64,000 nucleotides of DNA, from the NCBI GenBank assembly GCA_037783415.1, contig JAZGTN010000022.1:1736001-1800000 (forward strand), in the 5' to 3' direction. Below the pieces are notes generated by a model. The model did not search any database, was not told the DNA's origin, and was given only the letters and a program-made list of their open reading frames with translations. This document shows, piece by piece, positions 44,690-56,262 of the stretch. A program made the translations under genes and the position numbers. Positions within the stretch are counted from its first letter, which is position 1, and each line of letters begins with the position of its first letter. Source of the stretch: Leptasterias polaris. Taxonomy: Eukaryota > Echinodermata > Asteroidea > Forcipulatida > Asteriidae.

Positions 44690-44850
44690 CATCAACATCA
44701 ACATCAACATCAACATCAACATCAACATCAACATCAACATCAACATCAACATCAACATCAACATCAACATCAACATCAACATCAACATCAACATCAACAT
44801 CAACATCAACGTCAACGTCAACGTCAACGTCAACGTCAACGTCAACGTCA
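44690..44850 (+). repeat. Hexanucleotide array: (ATCAAC)n then (GTCAAC)n
   Basis: About 20 ATCAAC units are followed from about 44810 by about 7 GTCAAC units, with a clean switch. All frames through it are open and give alternating dipeptides (TS, NI, DV, LM), which I do not consider coding. Confidence 0.95.
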
Positions 44851-46662
44851 GGAACAGGAACAGTAACAGCAACAACGACGACAACGGCAACGACAACAAT
44901 CCAAAGCAACGATACACCGTGTAAACTGATGCTGGCAAAGTTTCACAAAGTTCGCAGTTCCCGAGCTGCTTTCATATATTCGGCAGAGGGCGCTCTTTAG
45001 TAAAAAGCTGTTATGTCATGACCAAAACTCGTACGGGCGTTGTACTTTGTACTTCGTACCCGCAATTACTTGTGTAACATTTGTTTATACAATTTAACCT
45101 GCCACGAGAGAAAATAGTATGACAAATCAAAGTATTACAGACACTCTAATCTAAATGTTATACACTTTATTATAAGTTTTGGAATTACCTCAGATTAGAT
45201 TATAGTATACTCAAATTACGTAAAGATGTGATCAAAATAATAGAAATCTGCAAACGCTCTTTATTTAGCTTTCTGAAAATAGTTATCAAAAAGTACTTAT
45301 TTTCATCTTGAAGGGAGAGAAAGACCCAGAGAAACGTTCAACGGATCAACACGTAATTTGAGACGGGAAAGTTTCATGACCCTTACGGCCATGTACGTCA
45401 CACTAAATCACCCATTCGTGATTAACTAACAGAGACCATGGCCATCGCAGCTGCCTTCTTCTTCCTTCGTCCTTCTTCTTCCTTCGTTCCAACAATGGAC
45501 TTTCTCCTGAAACTAGGTTTTTAAAATGTAAAAAAAAACACCACCGGTTGAAATGAAAAAAGTAATAATAATAAAAGCGAATTTAATTTAAAGTGAGTGT
45601 TAGCTTTTGTACATGATGTTTCACCAAACATACAGAACCTTGGCGTGGTCATTATTTCTTGCGCAAATAAGCTCATTAACGGTACATTTTAACTTCTCCC
45701 CTGTTTTGTTTTGTTGTCTTTGTTTTGGGGTTTTATGTACAGAGCTGTTCTCCACAGCCCTCGGCTTATTTGAACAGCCTCGTTACTCACAGCTTAGATT
45801 GTTAATTTGTTTTCAGTATCATTACCCATGGGTCATGTTTACTCTCTGCTTGTATTGTACTAGGCTCTACTATTAATTTGTCCAAATAAATATGTTTTTT
45901 CTTGTTGTGAGTACGGAAATAATGTTTCATTGAATTGAATTGAAAGCTGCCCCTATATATTGGTTCATGTGTGCGTTTTGCCGGTCATACTGCATTAGGG
46001 GCATCTGGGAAGACATTTGAAATGTTTCACAAACTTTCGCGTGGACCCAAGCCACCACGTCACGTACATGCAGAGCATTATACACCGTTAACTTTATGTC
46101 ACTGGTGGAAGAACCCAAAGATTTTCTAATTACCAGCGGCTTCGTGGTAGTGTCCAAAACGGCTCGTAGTAAAGACTACAGACTCAAAACAATACAGGTC
46201 AAACGAAGATATCTTATTTGTTGGTTGTGTTCATACGTTTAAATCAGGCCCATGCCACGCTATGATTATCGAATTCAAGCATGTTCGTTTTCACTATTCT
46301 GTGCTTACTCTCAGATTGAATTTTAATGAAATTCTCTCTGGACATGTCGCACCTGCCGACAGGCGTGCTGTCGTGAACGCAGTCGACGTCCTATGGATGT
46401 CGCTTTATTGAAATCGGATCAAGAATACATGCAAAAGTTGACTGAATAATCGAGCATCACACCCCGCGTAAGATGAATCGATTTATTGGTCTGTGGTTCG
46501 GTCAGGTTGACAGATCCAGAATTCGAGGCACGTCTTCACGGCAGATATATGTTCACTGTTATCTAGTTAGTTATTATTATTTTGTTTTTTCCCCCGCAAT
46601 CGTCGTACAGACTGCGTAAGTCTGATACACTACACGTGTTACGTAATTTTTTGTGTTCACAG
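44851..46662. other. Non-coding, no feature seen
   Basis: No gene was recognised; CTTCTTCCTTCGT simple sequence occurs near 45455-45490. Confidence 0.45.
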
Positions 46663-46663
46663 T

Positions 46664-46714
<51 letters not shown>

Positions 46715-46715
46715 T
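46663..46715 (+). repeat. (TTTA)n microsatellite
   Basis: About 13 tetranucleotide units. Confidence 0.95.
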
Positions 46716-47060
46716 TAATTTTTCCTTTTTCATATCAAAGTGGGCAGTCCAGTGATTTGTCAACACTACCATATTGTCAACTTACATTACAAAACACACA
46801 TTAAAAGTTTACCAATTCACGTGTAAACAATGTTTCGACAAATAGTTTCCAGCATTAGCCACTCGCTTAGTTCAATTACGTTTCAATCAAGATCACTAGC
46901 CTATGGCAGGAGGGCCTTTACAGAATCAGCACCCAGTGAATCTGTGTGGACCTCTTCATTTTAGTAGAAATGCACCTTCTCTTTTATTTTGTACGTCATC
47001 ACCCCCATAACATATGTTCTTGTCAATGCATACTAATGGCGTTTTCCGATGGATAATTTA

Positions 47061-47061
<1 letters not shown>

Positions 47062-47099
<38 letters not shown>

Positions 47100-47117
47100 T
47101 GTTGTTGCTGTTGATGT
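47062..47117 (+). repeat. (CTG)n/(TTG)n microsatellite
   Basis: About ten CTG units followed by mixed GTTGCTGTT units. Confidence 0.95.
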
Positions 47118-47271
47118 TAAAGTAACCTGGAAATAGATTTTTTTTTTTTTAATATAAGAGTATATGTTTATGAACAATAAAACAATTTTTTGAGTAATTA
47201 TTTGTCAGTATTTATTTATATGTAAAAAAATAGATAAAGTTGTTTGGGGGCGACTCCGCCCATCCCTTTTT

Positions 47272-48024
47272 GTGACGTCAATCGAGGAAGACTTCGCCTC
47301 GATCGAACATCGACCCCCCTCGAACTTGCCTGCATTTACGTTGTATATACACGTGCAAGTAGTGAGATTGTACGTTCGCTTGGTTATCCAAAAAGGGGAT
47401 TTTTCTTGCATTTTTCCGGCAAAAAATGCTGCTGGATGCAGCAAAACGACTAAAGATGGGGTCAGCCAGCATTTTTTTCCTGCAGATCCCAAATATAGGC
47501 AGTTACGGGCATCGAAAGTCAGGCTAACGAGGGCAAAGTGGTCCGGTCCGACGTCGTTTTCAGCGCTATGATATGCAGCGAACACTTGGATACCCCGTCG
47601 TGCTTGGATACCGGGGATTTTTTCGTTGGTAGTAGTGTGCAAGGGAAGTTGCAGTGAAGCTTAGGTTACCAGCGAAATGTTTCTGGTGTTCGGATCGACT
47701 TGAGCTGTATGCCACGACGCCGCGGCACGCCGATCCGATAAATAGTTTGGCAAAGTAGGAAAAACAATACCTCGTATTATCCGTGTTCTCGTTATTACCA
47801 TGCTCGTATCTTCCGTTTTTAAGACATAGAAACGCGCATGGGATAGTTCGGGACCGGTGAAAAACCTCGTATAAACTGGCGTCTCGTTTTAGTCGACTGT
47901 ACACTGTCGTAGGATTGCATTGGGTGGTGACGTCCGAATACGAAAACGCATCATACTGATCAGGTACCCAGACGTAATGTACGGGGCCAGACTACACATT
48001 TTCTCCTGCCTCGATTGACGTCAC
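47272..48024 (+). mobile_element. 0.75-kb inverted-repeat element carrying a THAP relic
   Basis: GTGACGTCAATCGAGG at 47272-47287 is perfectly inverted at 48009-48024. Outside it, G/C-rich edges (TTTGGGGGCGACTCCGCCC and GGCGCTGTTCGTGAC, complement side) are loosely similar. The base composition is markedly more GC- and CpG-rich than the surroundings. The THAP-like frame lies inside. THAP is the DNA-binding domain of P-element transposases, so a deletion derivative of a P-like element is a reasonable reading; a captured host exon is the alternative. Confidence 0.6.
47422..47640 (+). pseudogene. THAP-domain relic with frameshift
   Basis: The frame reads GCSKTTKDGVSQHFFPADP, then KVRLTRAKWSGPTSFSAL and a TGA at 47569-47571. 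In the next frame it continues ICSEHLDTPSCLDTGDFFVG. Across the shift this matches the THAP C2CH layout: Cys, about 45 residues, C-x2-H, with the invariant Trp and Pro (KW, GP) and the HxFP phrase present. The first zinc-binding Cys is missing (AKNAAGC) and the frame is broken, so it is a relic. No transposase catalytic part follows. Confidence 0.65.
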
Positions 48025-48188
48025 GAACAGCGCCATGTAAAGGGGGGCCTATTTTTTTATTTGTAATTAAAATAAAAATACAATTTTTTAACCTTAGTTA
48101 ATTGTTTATTCACATTCCACTCATAAACATGTATATATTGATGACAAAAGCTTTATTTTGACAAAATACCACTGCCAGGCGCCTTTAA

Positions 48189-48386
48189 TGTTGATGTTGA
48201 TGTTGATGTTTCTGCTGCTGCTGATGTTTCTGCTGCTGCTGTTGATGTTAATGCTGATGCTGCTGTAACTGCTGCTTCTGCTTCTGCTGTTGCTGCTGTT
48301 GCTGTTGATGTTGCTGCTGCTGCTACTGCTGCTGCTGTTGCCGTTGATGCTGCTGTTGATGTTGTTGATGCTGTTGATGCTTCTGC

Positions 48387-48429
<43 letters not shown>

Positions 48430-48530
48430 ACTATGCTGCTGCTGCTGCTACTACTGCTGCTGCTGCTGTTGCTGCTACTACTGCTGGTGCTGCTGCTGTG
48501 GCTGCTGCTCCTTGTGTTGTTGCATCTGTT
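48189..48530 (+). repeat. Long imperfect CTG/GTT/GAT trinucleotide array
   Basis: About 340 bases of TGCTGC with TGTTGA and TACTAC variants. It makes a poly-Leu/poly-Cys frame without start context. Confidence 0.95.
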
Positions 48531-49938
48531 ATTTAAGCTCTCTTCGAACGGTAAATGTTAAAGGTACCACTAGTCCTGTCAACGGGGAAAAATCGTCACT
48601 TTAACTTCTCCTTATGCTCGACATGCTGTCTGTTTTAAACTCCACTGAGCTTTTTCATGTGATTATGGATCGTAGATTACATTTAAACTCAGACTTCAAC
48701 ATTGGAGAAAAAAAAATGACGCCCTACTGCATGTTCAATCAAACACTCTCAATTAATCTAGAACCTTTGCGTGAGTCAAATAGAGCGAATTGTATTTTTT
48801 GAACATCAGACTAGACTAAAGTTGTCTCATCTAATTCAATCGGAGGCCAGTTTCGGCTCAGCACCACAGTGAAGGTTCATGCTAAATACCGGAGCACGAA
48901 AACAAATTACCGACCAAAGATTTCACGCAGTGTTGGTTTCGTTTGTGGATGAATGTCGCTCGATAGTGCCAACCAGAGGATTTTTCGGAGCACCTTTTCC
49001 AGTGTAAGCAACTCGTCGTGCCATAGTCTTTTCCTATATTTATTTCTCGATTCGAAAATTAATCAGGGATGAGATTTGAAGAAACGTGGAAATTCCTCAA
49101 ACAGCCCAGCCCCCCCCCCCCCCCCCCCCTTCCCCCATTCCGATTCTATTCTCAGAACATCACACAAACTGTTTTGTTTTGTTTTTTTAAGAAGACAATC
49201 TTATTCCGGGGGAAAAACGCAATTTAATAAACACAGTGAAATAAAAATTAATTGAGAGTAAAACTTGAAAAAGCACACAACAATTCATATGCTGTAATAA
49301 GTTTTAATTATTATTGGTTTATTAAAAACATAACATCTTAAACAAAAGCTGAATTGAGTTTAAAATACAACAAGAAATGCAACAAAATCAATTAAAAAAA
49401 CAAAAGTTCCCACGGTTTATTAGCAAGCTCAAATAAAAATCCAAAGAACAGAGATGGGAACAAATAAGATGTGATAAATTAATTCAAATTAAATTGCACG
49501 ACTTAGAAAAGAAAAATACAAAGCCAGAAATTCTATCCCTAAGTCTAAGACAAAGCTGATATATGATATCAAACATAGTTGATTAATTCACTTCAGTATG
49601 GAGCGCCCGAGGCTAGCTGTGGTAAATGACACCCCTTTTTCCACAATTGATTCACACAACTTTACACCAAATACTATACCGGCACAAAATGTTCAACTTA
49701 AACCATCTGTTGTTCAAGATTTTATGTGAAGAGTAAATTGAAGCTGCATATTAGCAACTCGATAGTCATGTCCACCAACAGGGAATCGAATTGTCCTTTT
49801 AGTAAAAAAAATATATATATAAAAAATCCTCGGCCAGCACTATAACCACACACTTCCACCTCCAATAACCTTCCTGCTGGGCAATATATAGTAAAGACCG
49901 AGAAGCTATTGCAAGCACACGCACAAAAATCACTGAGC
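48531..49938. other. Non-coding; C20 run at 49110-49129
   Basis: No gene was recognised. Confidence 0.5.
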
Positions 49939-50140
49939 TGAGCAAATCTTGCTTAGCAGGGTTGCCAGCGAGAGCAACGATGTCACGTGTATTGCTCGTG
50001 ACCGGTTCTCTGCTTGTTTCTGCTTAGCAACTAAAATAATGTTTAGCACGGTTTGTCTGCTTAATACCTTTTATGCAATTGGGACCAAGCTGATGAAGAA
50101 CCTCTCAGCAAATCTGTGATTAAGCACGAATGGCTTTTCA
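49939..50140. repeat. Possible dispersed repeat (relative near 60500-60670)
   Basis: Shared phrases are GAGCAAATCTTGCTTAGCA, TCTGCTTAGCAACTAAAAT and GTGATTAAGCAC here, versus ATTGCTTAAAATGTTTCTGC and GTGATTAAGCAG near 60.6 kb. The similarity is patchy. Confidence 0.35.
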
Positions 50141-51001
50141 CGAGAATATCCCCTTGGATTTAGTATATAAAAAAAGAATAACAGTAAAAAGTAAAACCAA
50201 GAGAAATGAATGATTTGTTTGCCGATATTGCTCTGTGTGCCGTTCTGTGTTCACGTAAGATTAAAATGAAGGAGCAACCATTTTCTACAAGGGAATAATT
50301 ATTCGTTACAAGCAGTTTCCAACCGTGGTGAAAGAAAATTACAGGCGCAAAGGGAATTGTGCAATAAGCCATTTACATTATTTTCTTGAACCCTGCAGTC
50401 GGGTTTTTTGTTAGAAACATATCAGATAAATGAAAAAGCAAACATAATGCGTCTGATCACGTTGATGCATCGTGTTTATATATATATTCATATATACCTT
50501 TTGTTTTGACAATGGCATTGTGCTGCTATTAGGAGTCGCCCACATTAATCAATGTATGTAAAAAATATATATATATATAATAAAATTATATAAAAAAATT
50601 ATTGTATATTAAATGTGTCATACAGTCCTAACACTGAAAACAAAGACATCCGTCAAATGAATGCAGGTATTTTATATCAATGCTCTCCTAGCTCGGTATG
50701 TATTTTTTCATTTAATTGGAAAATGAAATCAGTTTATCATCTGACATGCTGTATGCATGAATAACAATTAGATCTGATTTAGCTTCTGTTTTATAATTCA
50801 TATGGTTGTACAACATGCTTGCAAAAAACAAAACTTGAAACATTCCTATAATTTTATCTGAAATAACTAATTTTAAAATTCAGTTATTCTTTCTGACCAA
50901 CCCATTCACAATTTCGGGGGGATGAGAGGAGTTGACAATGAAAAACATTGATTACTTTCTAAATGGCCTAATTCTTATGAATAACAATACTTCAATGAAA
51001 A
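50141..51001. other. Non-coding, no feature seen
   Basis: AT-rich; short TA-repeat-like stretches near 50480 and 50565. Confidence 0.45.
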
Positions 51002-51264
51002 GGGGATCAGCAGCTTTTTGTGTCAGTGTTCTTGCTCACGTTCATACACCAAAAGGGGATCAGCAGCTTTTTGTGTCAGTGTTCTTGCTCACGTTCATAC
51101 ACCAAAAGGGGATCAGCAGCTTTTTGTGTCAGTGTTCTTGCTCACGTTCATACACCAAAAGGGGATCAGCAGCTTTTTGTGTCAGTGTTCTTGCTCACGT
51201 TCATACACCAAAAGGGGATCAGCAGCTTTTTGTGTCAGTGTTCTTGCTCACGTTCATACACCTA
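51002..51264 (+). repeat. 53-bp minisatellite, 5 copies, essentially identical
   Basis: Units start at 51002, 51055, 51108, 51161 and 51214. The unit includes GGGGATCAGCAGCTTTTTGT and GTTCTTGCTCACGTTCATAC. Because 53 is not a multiple of 3, each reading frame passes through the three translations in turn, and all three stay open. Confidence 0.97.
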
Positions 51265-51470
51265 AAAATTGTGAAAAATGGATAATGCAGAACTGGTTGG
51301 TGAATACATGTTTTTCCTTTACGGTCATAATAATAGCAGGGTGTGAGCTGAAAATAATTCTCGGAAAGTGTATCATAACGCTCATAAAACATAAATTTGG
51401 AAAAAACATATCGAACACGTCGACCTTTGTATCCCTTTGCTGTTTACTCCAACAAACATGAATGAAAATA

Positions 51471-51524
51471 ACAACTTACTTGGTTAGTAATGAAAATAAC
51501 AACTTACTTGGTTAGTAACAACTT
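51471..51524 (+). repeat. 30-bp tandem repeat at a MITE edge
   Basis: AATGAAAATAACAACTTACT with TGGTTAGT occurs twice and partly a third time, running into the type A element. The repeat includes the element's own AACTTACTTGGT block. Confidence 0.85.
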
Positions 51525-51786
51525 ACTTGGTGAGAAGCATTGCAGCTGTTGATATAATTTCAGACTTTGAGAAACGATTCCCTTCGAAAGAAAGTGGTTT
51601 TAGAGAGAGTGATTCAAAAACATGTCAATCTGAGAAACGTTGAAACGTTTCTCAGATTGTGTATTCCATTTACAGATTGTTCTTCCTGCCTGGACAAAAC
51701 CGCTCCAGATTTTCAGAAATTTCTCAAAAACGCTATATCACCTTTGAAATGAAATGTTCACTACGGGTTAGTTTTATTGTATCGTA
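51525..51786 (+). mobile_element. MITE clan, type A copy
   Basis: It has AGAAGCATTGCAGCTGTTGAT, the central hairpin AATCTGAGAAACGTT/AACGTTTCTCAGATT, GTGTATTCCATTTACAG, TCTCAAAAACGCTATATCACC and TTTTATTGTATCGTA. Confidence 0.85.
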
Positions 51787-52799
51787 GGACGCCCTGTATT
51801 CAGGGCGTCCCTGAAATCGAGGCAAATCTTTTACCTCTCTACTCTGCGCGCGATGTTAACAGTCCCTAGATACAATTTTTGTGGTTTGACTTGCCAAGCA
51901 AAGAGTCTCCTCTCATTTGACCAAAACTTAGAAACATGTAAGGCTCCACTGGTTAGTTGCACTTGTTATGCAAAAAGTTGTGGTATTTTAGGCATTTCTG
52001 CAAGGTACAAAAATATGTCATACTGTCGGGGCCATAAAAAAAAAAATTCCCACCGAAAAAGTTTCATCAAACACTTTTTCAATTCACAATTCACGATGAT
52101 CAAATCATGTGACTGAACATTCTGCTGAGCATTCTGGGGAAAAAAATACAGAGGCTTAAAGAAGCCACGTGCCTTATATCATTTTCTAATAGTCTGGAGA
52201 ATTTCTTTTTGTAACACTCTTACCATTTTTGTTATTAATATTAAAATTTAAACATCAGCTTTGTGATTCGATTATCACTGTTTATTTATATGCTTTATTA
52301 TAAATGTTAAGAAACATAAAAAGACACAAAACTAAATAAAAATAAGATTTGAAAGCCAAGAATTATTTACATTTTTTTTTTTTTATTTTTTTTTTTTAAG
52401 TTTTTGAAAAATACCATGGTTATTTTTAAAACTAAATAAAAAATATGTTGAATAAAATGAAGAAAACTGCTGGCTATAGAGTCATACACTAAGTCTCACA
52501 GAACACTAATAGTCACTGCAGATGTTTCTTCCACGTATGACTTCACCCGGACACCATACTTTCTTGTTTGCATCGAAAACAGGTCAAACTCAAAACAAAT
52601 GGGACGCTATTGAAGTCATCGAAGATCGGTGCGCGGTGTGAAAGTTTCAATGTCCATCACGTTTTAATATATGTTTGCATATTTCTTATAAACAAAGGAA
52701 GGTAATTAGGGCATCAGTTGATTATGGAATATTTTTATTTTTTTTCAATTCAAAGAAAAAGGCATACTACATCGAAAACCGGACAGGGGAGGATATATA
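51787..52799. other. Non-coding, no feature seen
   Basis: GGACGCCCTG/CAGGGCGTCC (51787-51811) is a small hairpin. T-runs at about 52370-52400. No gene was recognised. Confidence 0.45.
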
Positions 52800-52862
52800 T
52801 TTACATATAGCATTGAAACAATCGAACGGTTCCTAAAACCAAAGGTATACTTTGCCTTTAAA
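52800..52862 (+). mobile_element. MITE clan, type A right-end fragment
   Basis: ACAATCGAACGGTTCCTAAA, ACCAAAGGTATACTTTGCC and TTTAAAAG match the right ends at 4375-4410 and 26040-26080. Confidence 0.7.
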
Positions 52863-54083
52863 AGATCCCTATGGAACATTTCGCTTTGAAGCTTAAAGAG
52901 TCATGTGTACATACTGACTAGACCGACGATCGCGAATAATTATAATATTAATAATTTTTAAAAAGAAGAAGACAACAACAAAAGTGAATCTAAAGATTAG
53001 ACTATTTTAACTGGCCTCAGATCAGTCATGGTTGTACGTGATTTTTGACTCAACTTATCGATGGGGAAATGATGTCCCGCTGAGTGATGACTGATCCATT
53101 CGATGCGAAGACTTATTTGTTTTAATCTCGCGATGGTAATTAGGCAGCCAAACCAATTTATGGGACAACAAGATTGGCTCAGCTTTTGACCAAGACGTCT
53201 GTGTTTTTTCACAACCGCAGGCCTCTCTATCTCCCCTGCTCACCATTAACGCTCGCCAAAAATATTGACAAAGCTGAAGCGGTCGACTGTCTGGACCATT
53301 AAAAATCGCGACCCCACTGAGCAATATTCAGTTAACAGAGGCGAATCGTAGGATAAGGCGGACAAAAGTACATGTCCCTTTATTTGTTATCAGGGCAAAA
53401 AGTTCATCAGCCTGTACTGTACTTAATGGAATGTCATCGCTGTGGTCGAGCACTCATAACAAGCAGAATTTTAATTGTATTCGTGGATACAATCGGGGGA
53501 TTATTTTACACATCACATATTTAACCGACACGCTAATCTATAATATGAACAATTCCTTGAAATACTTGGACGATCGGCCGCGGATGTAAAAGGTGTTAAG
53601 CGGCACTGAGGCGCTTCAGCTAAAAGACGAGCCACGTTTGAACATGACGTGCCAAACCCCATAAAAATGCTAATTATGCCTCCATGTGTCTCCTTGTGGG
53701 GAGCCATTTCTGTTCATTCCATGTCCCCACAGTCAGTTACTAAAACACATGCCACTTCTCATGAGCGATTTACCTTGGAATTTAATTGAATTAAGACAGC
53801 CGGCGTTTTCAAAAATTCCGTGCCTCGGCCACGCTCTCACCTATTTTCGATCAAGTGGGTGTATATTTGGAAGGGGAATGGTATTATTCTGCTGGGTACA
53901 TCCATCAACCGTGGCGGGGGCACCCCTGGCATCCCAACACGAGGTCACAAAATGAGCTGAAGACATGAAATCGGTACAATTCAACGAAACTCTGATTGCA
54001 TCAGGATAAATATAAATTACAGAAGACAAATAACTATTAATAAACCACTTGGGAATCTGACTGGGTAAATTTAAATTCGATTT
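52863..54083. other. Non-coding, no feature seen
   Basis: Overlapping ORFs on both strands at 53.0-53.3 and 53.5-54.0 kb lack motifs and splice context. Confidence 0.45.
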
Positions 54084-54145
54084 TGGGGTTAAACAAAATT
54101 TACTATGGGGAAGGATTTGAACCTGGAATCTATGGATTAATTTTT
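54084..54145 (-). mobile_element. tRNA-derived SINE fragment
   Basis: On the - strand, TTAATCCATAGATTCCAGG followed by TTCAAATCCTTCCCC matches the B-box half of the 36063 copy. It is broken at a T-rich stretch. Confidence 0.5.
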
Positions 54146-55362
54146 TTTTATTTTTTTATTGCTTCTTGTTAAGCTGCAGTTTTGATTTTGTGCTGTGCTC
54201 CCCAAACGTGTAAGCCAACTGTGACAAGAAGAGTTCAAGACAAACTTACGAGTACTCATTTATGACAGAGCATAGAGCGGACAAAGGAAGAGGATGGTGA
54301 CAAACTTTCCATCACAAAGTAGTTCAGTTTATTTAATTCTTGGGACCCGTGCTCTAAGGTTCAAGACAGCAACAGTGTATACACCAGTCATTATTTCAAC
54401 AACTTAATGTTACACAAATAAAAATCCAAACTGAATTCCTTTTTATAAAATGTGATTGACCGTATACCAGGCCCTCCGGAGTCTTTCTTTATGAGCAGCC
54501 AACGGGCGAGAATTTCGGTTCAAAGAAGTTGGCTTATAGGTTCTCACTCCTCCAGGCCGAGACTATGTTTTCAATCTCTACTCAATCTTTTTATGATATC
54601 GCCTCTTGCTCCCCATGCCAAACCCGAGGGAATTATTTCCCACCTCTTTAACAACGTATCTCCAATGTTCATCTGACCGTGGAGGAAGGATCTGACGGAC
54701 AAACTACACATAGTTCGATGGTTCCGAGAGATTCACGGTTTGGTATCTCAACTAAACAGCAATAAAAAAGAGTGCTCTTAATTCAGACATAAATGGCTCA
54801 AAGTTCTACTCATGCCCTTGTCTTCCGGGAGGAGATAGTAACGCCAGACCTACAGGCTCCCAAATTTTAAGCCCGATTAAGTAATGCTGAGTAGTACGTG
54901 CATATACAAATCATTGAATGTTGGGGGAACTGGGTCAGTGAGTGCCAGTGGGCCGTACACGAAATCAGGGGGGAAAAACGGAATCACACTTTGAGCAGCT
55001 TACTATGTTGTATATGAAAAGAGATCAGAGTACGCCTGGGCGAATTGACAATAAGTCGTAATCTTGAAGATTACATTTTGGTTCAGGATGACGAGAGAAG
55101 ATTAGTTTTCTGGCAAACAAAGCGGAAAATCTTCCGTACAAAGACAACCGACTTGTGGATCTTTAAGTGGGTGATATTACTCCTCACGTATTTCAGCAGT
55201 TACATGAACCCAAAGATGGTTAGAAATACTAGATAGTTTTCATTAGAAAAAGTCGTATTGGTTTACTTCAATAAGCTTATTATGTCATTTGGGAACTGGC
55301 TCGGCTATTAGTATTAAATATGAAGAATCATTGTCACCCATAGGCAGGACGCTGCCAAAGGC
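54146..55362. other. Non-coding, no feature seen
   Basis: No gene or clear repeat was recognised. Confidence 0.45.
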
Positions 55363-55854
55363 TGCGTTCGATTAGCTTCACCGAGTCGACCCCGGTTTGC
55401 TCATCACGGGTGAGCACCTGAGATGAGCTAATCGAACACCAACTTCCCCCAGCATTCACACCAACACATCTTGGGACAGCCGACCGGAACTACTTTAATT
55501 GTGTACATTAAAATAATTATTAATAATTATCGGGGTAAAAATGCAAAGTTCAATTATTTTACAAGCCCCCGTTTATACAAAAGTACTCGTCTTTGAATAA
55601 CAAAATACTTAATGCTCACTAAATCGCTGACTTAAGGGAGGAAATGCAAGTGTACCACTGAGTTACAAACGAAATTGCGGCTATTGAGAAAGCTTTTCGT
55701 CATGACGTCACGCCCCTCGTTCAGCCCCAAGTAACCCGCTTAACAAGCAGGTACTTGGGACCACCGAACTCGGGTGAGCCCTCGAGAATGACGTCAAAGC
55801 TCTTTGAACGAACCGGGGGAGACCTGGGTCAACCCAGGAAGCTAATCGAACGCA
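55363..55854. mobile_element. 492-bp inverted-repeat element (TGCGTTCGATTAGCTTC)
   Basis: The 17-mer TGCGTTCGATTAGCTTC at 55363-55379 is exactly inverted at 55838-55854. A third, inverted copy of the inner part (GAGCTAATCGAAC) lies at 55424-55436, suggesting a tandem or rearranged element. ORFs inside have no motifs. Confidence 0.85.
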
Positions 55855-55927
55855 CCCATTATGAGTCAACGAACAAAAAAGCCCGTGTGGTGATTTTATT
55901 CTATCTACTGATATTTTATTTCAATGC

Positions 55928-56157
55928 TTTAAAGGAAAGTATACCTTTGGTTTTTGGAATCCTTCAATTGTTTTAATCATATGTAAATGTATATGTATAA
56001 AATATAACTAACCGGTGAAAATTTCATTTCAAAAGATGGTCGTGTTTTTGAGATATCGTCGAAAATCCAGAACGAATATGTCGACGCAGGAAGAACAATC
56101 CCTAATAGGAATACACAATCTGAGAAGCGTTTCTGACAGAAACGCTTCTCAAATTTA
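55928..56157 (-). mobile_element. MITE clan, type A, right half, inverted
   Basis: It reads AAAGTATACCTTTGGTTTTT, GAGATATCGTCGAAAATCC, AATAGGAATACACAATC and the central hairpin AATCTGAGAAGCGTTTCTG / CAGAAACGCTTCTCAAATT. It ends abruptly at the hairpin, where an AAC microsatellite replaces the other half. Confidence 0.8.
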
Positions 56158-56262
56158 ACAACAACAACAACAACAACAACAACAACCCACAACAACAACA
56201 TTAATAACAACAACATTAATAACAGAACAACAACGACAACAACAACAACATTAATAATAATA
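56158..56262 (+). repeat. (AAC)n / (AACATTAAT) microsatellite
   Basis: ACAACAACAACA with ATTAATAACA interruptions. It directly abuts the truncated type A element. Confidence 0.9.

Noticed and set aside
44451..45000. Long ORFs of alternating dipeptides on both strands
   Set aside because: They are all produced by the hexanucleotide array.
48290..48604. Poly-Leu ORF as a membrane protein
   Set aside because: It is a trinucleotide repeat translation without conserved sequence.
51002..51264. 53-bp repeats as a possible CRISPR array or repeat protein gene
   Set aside because: There are no unique spacers, the unit is not a multiple of three, and no start or splice context supports coding.
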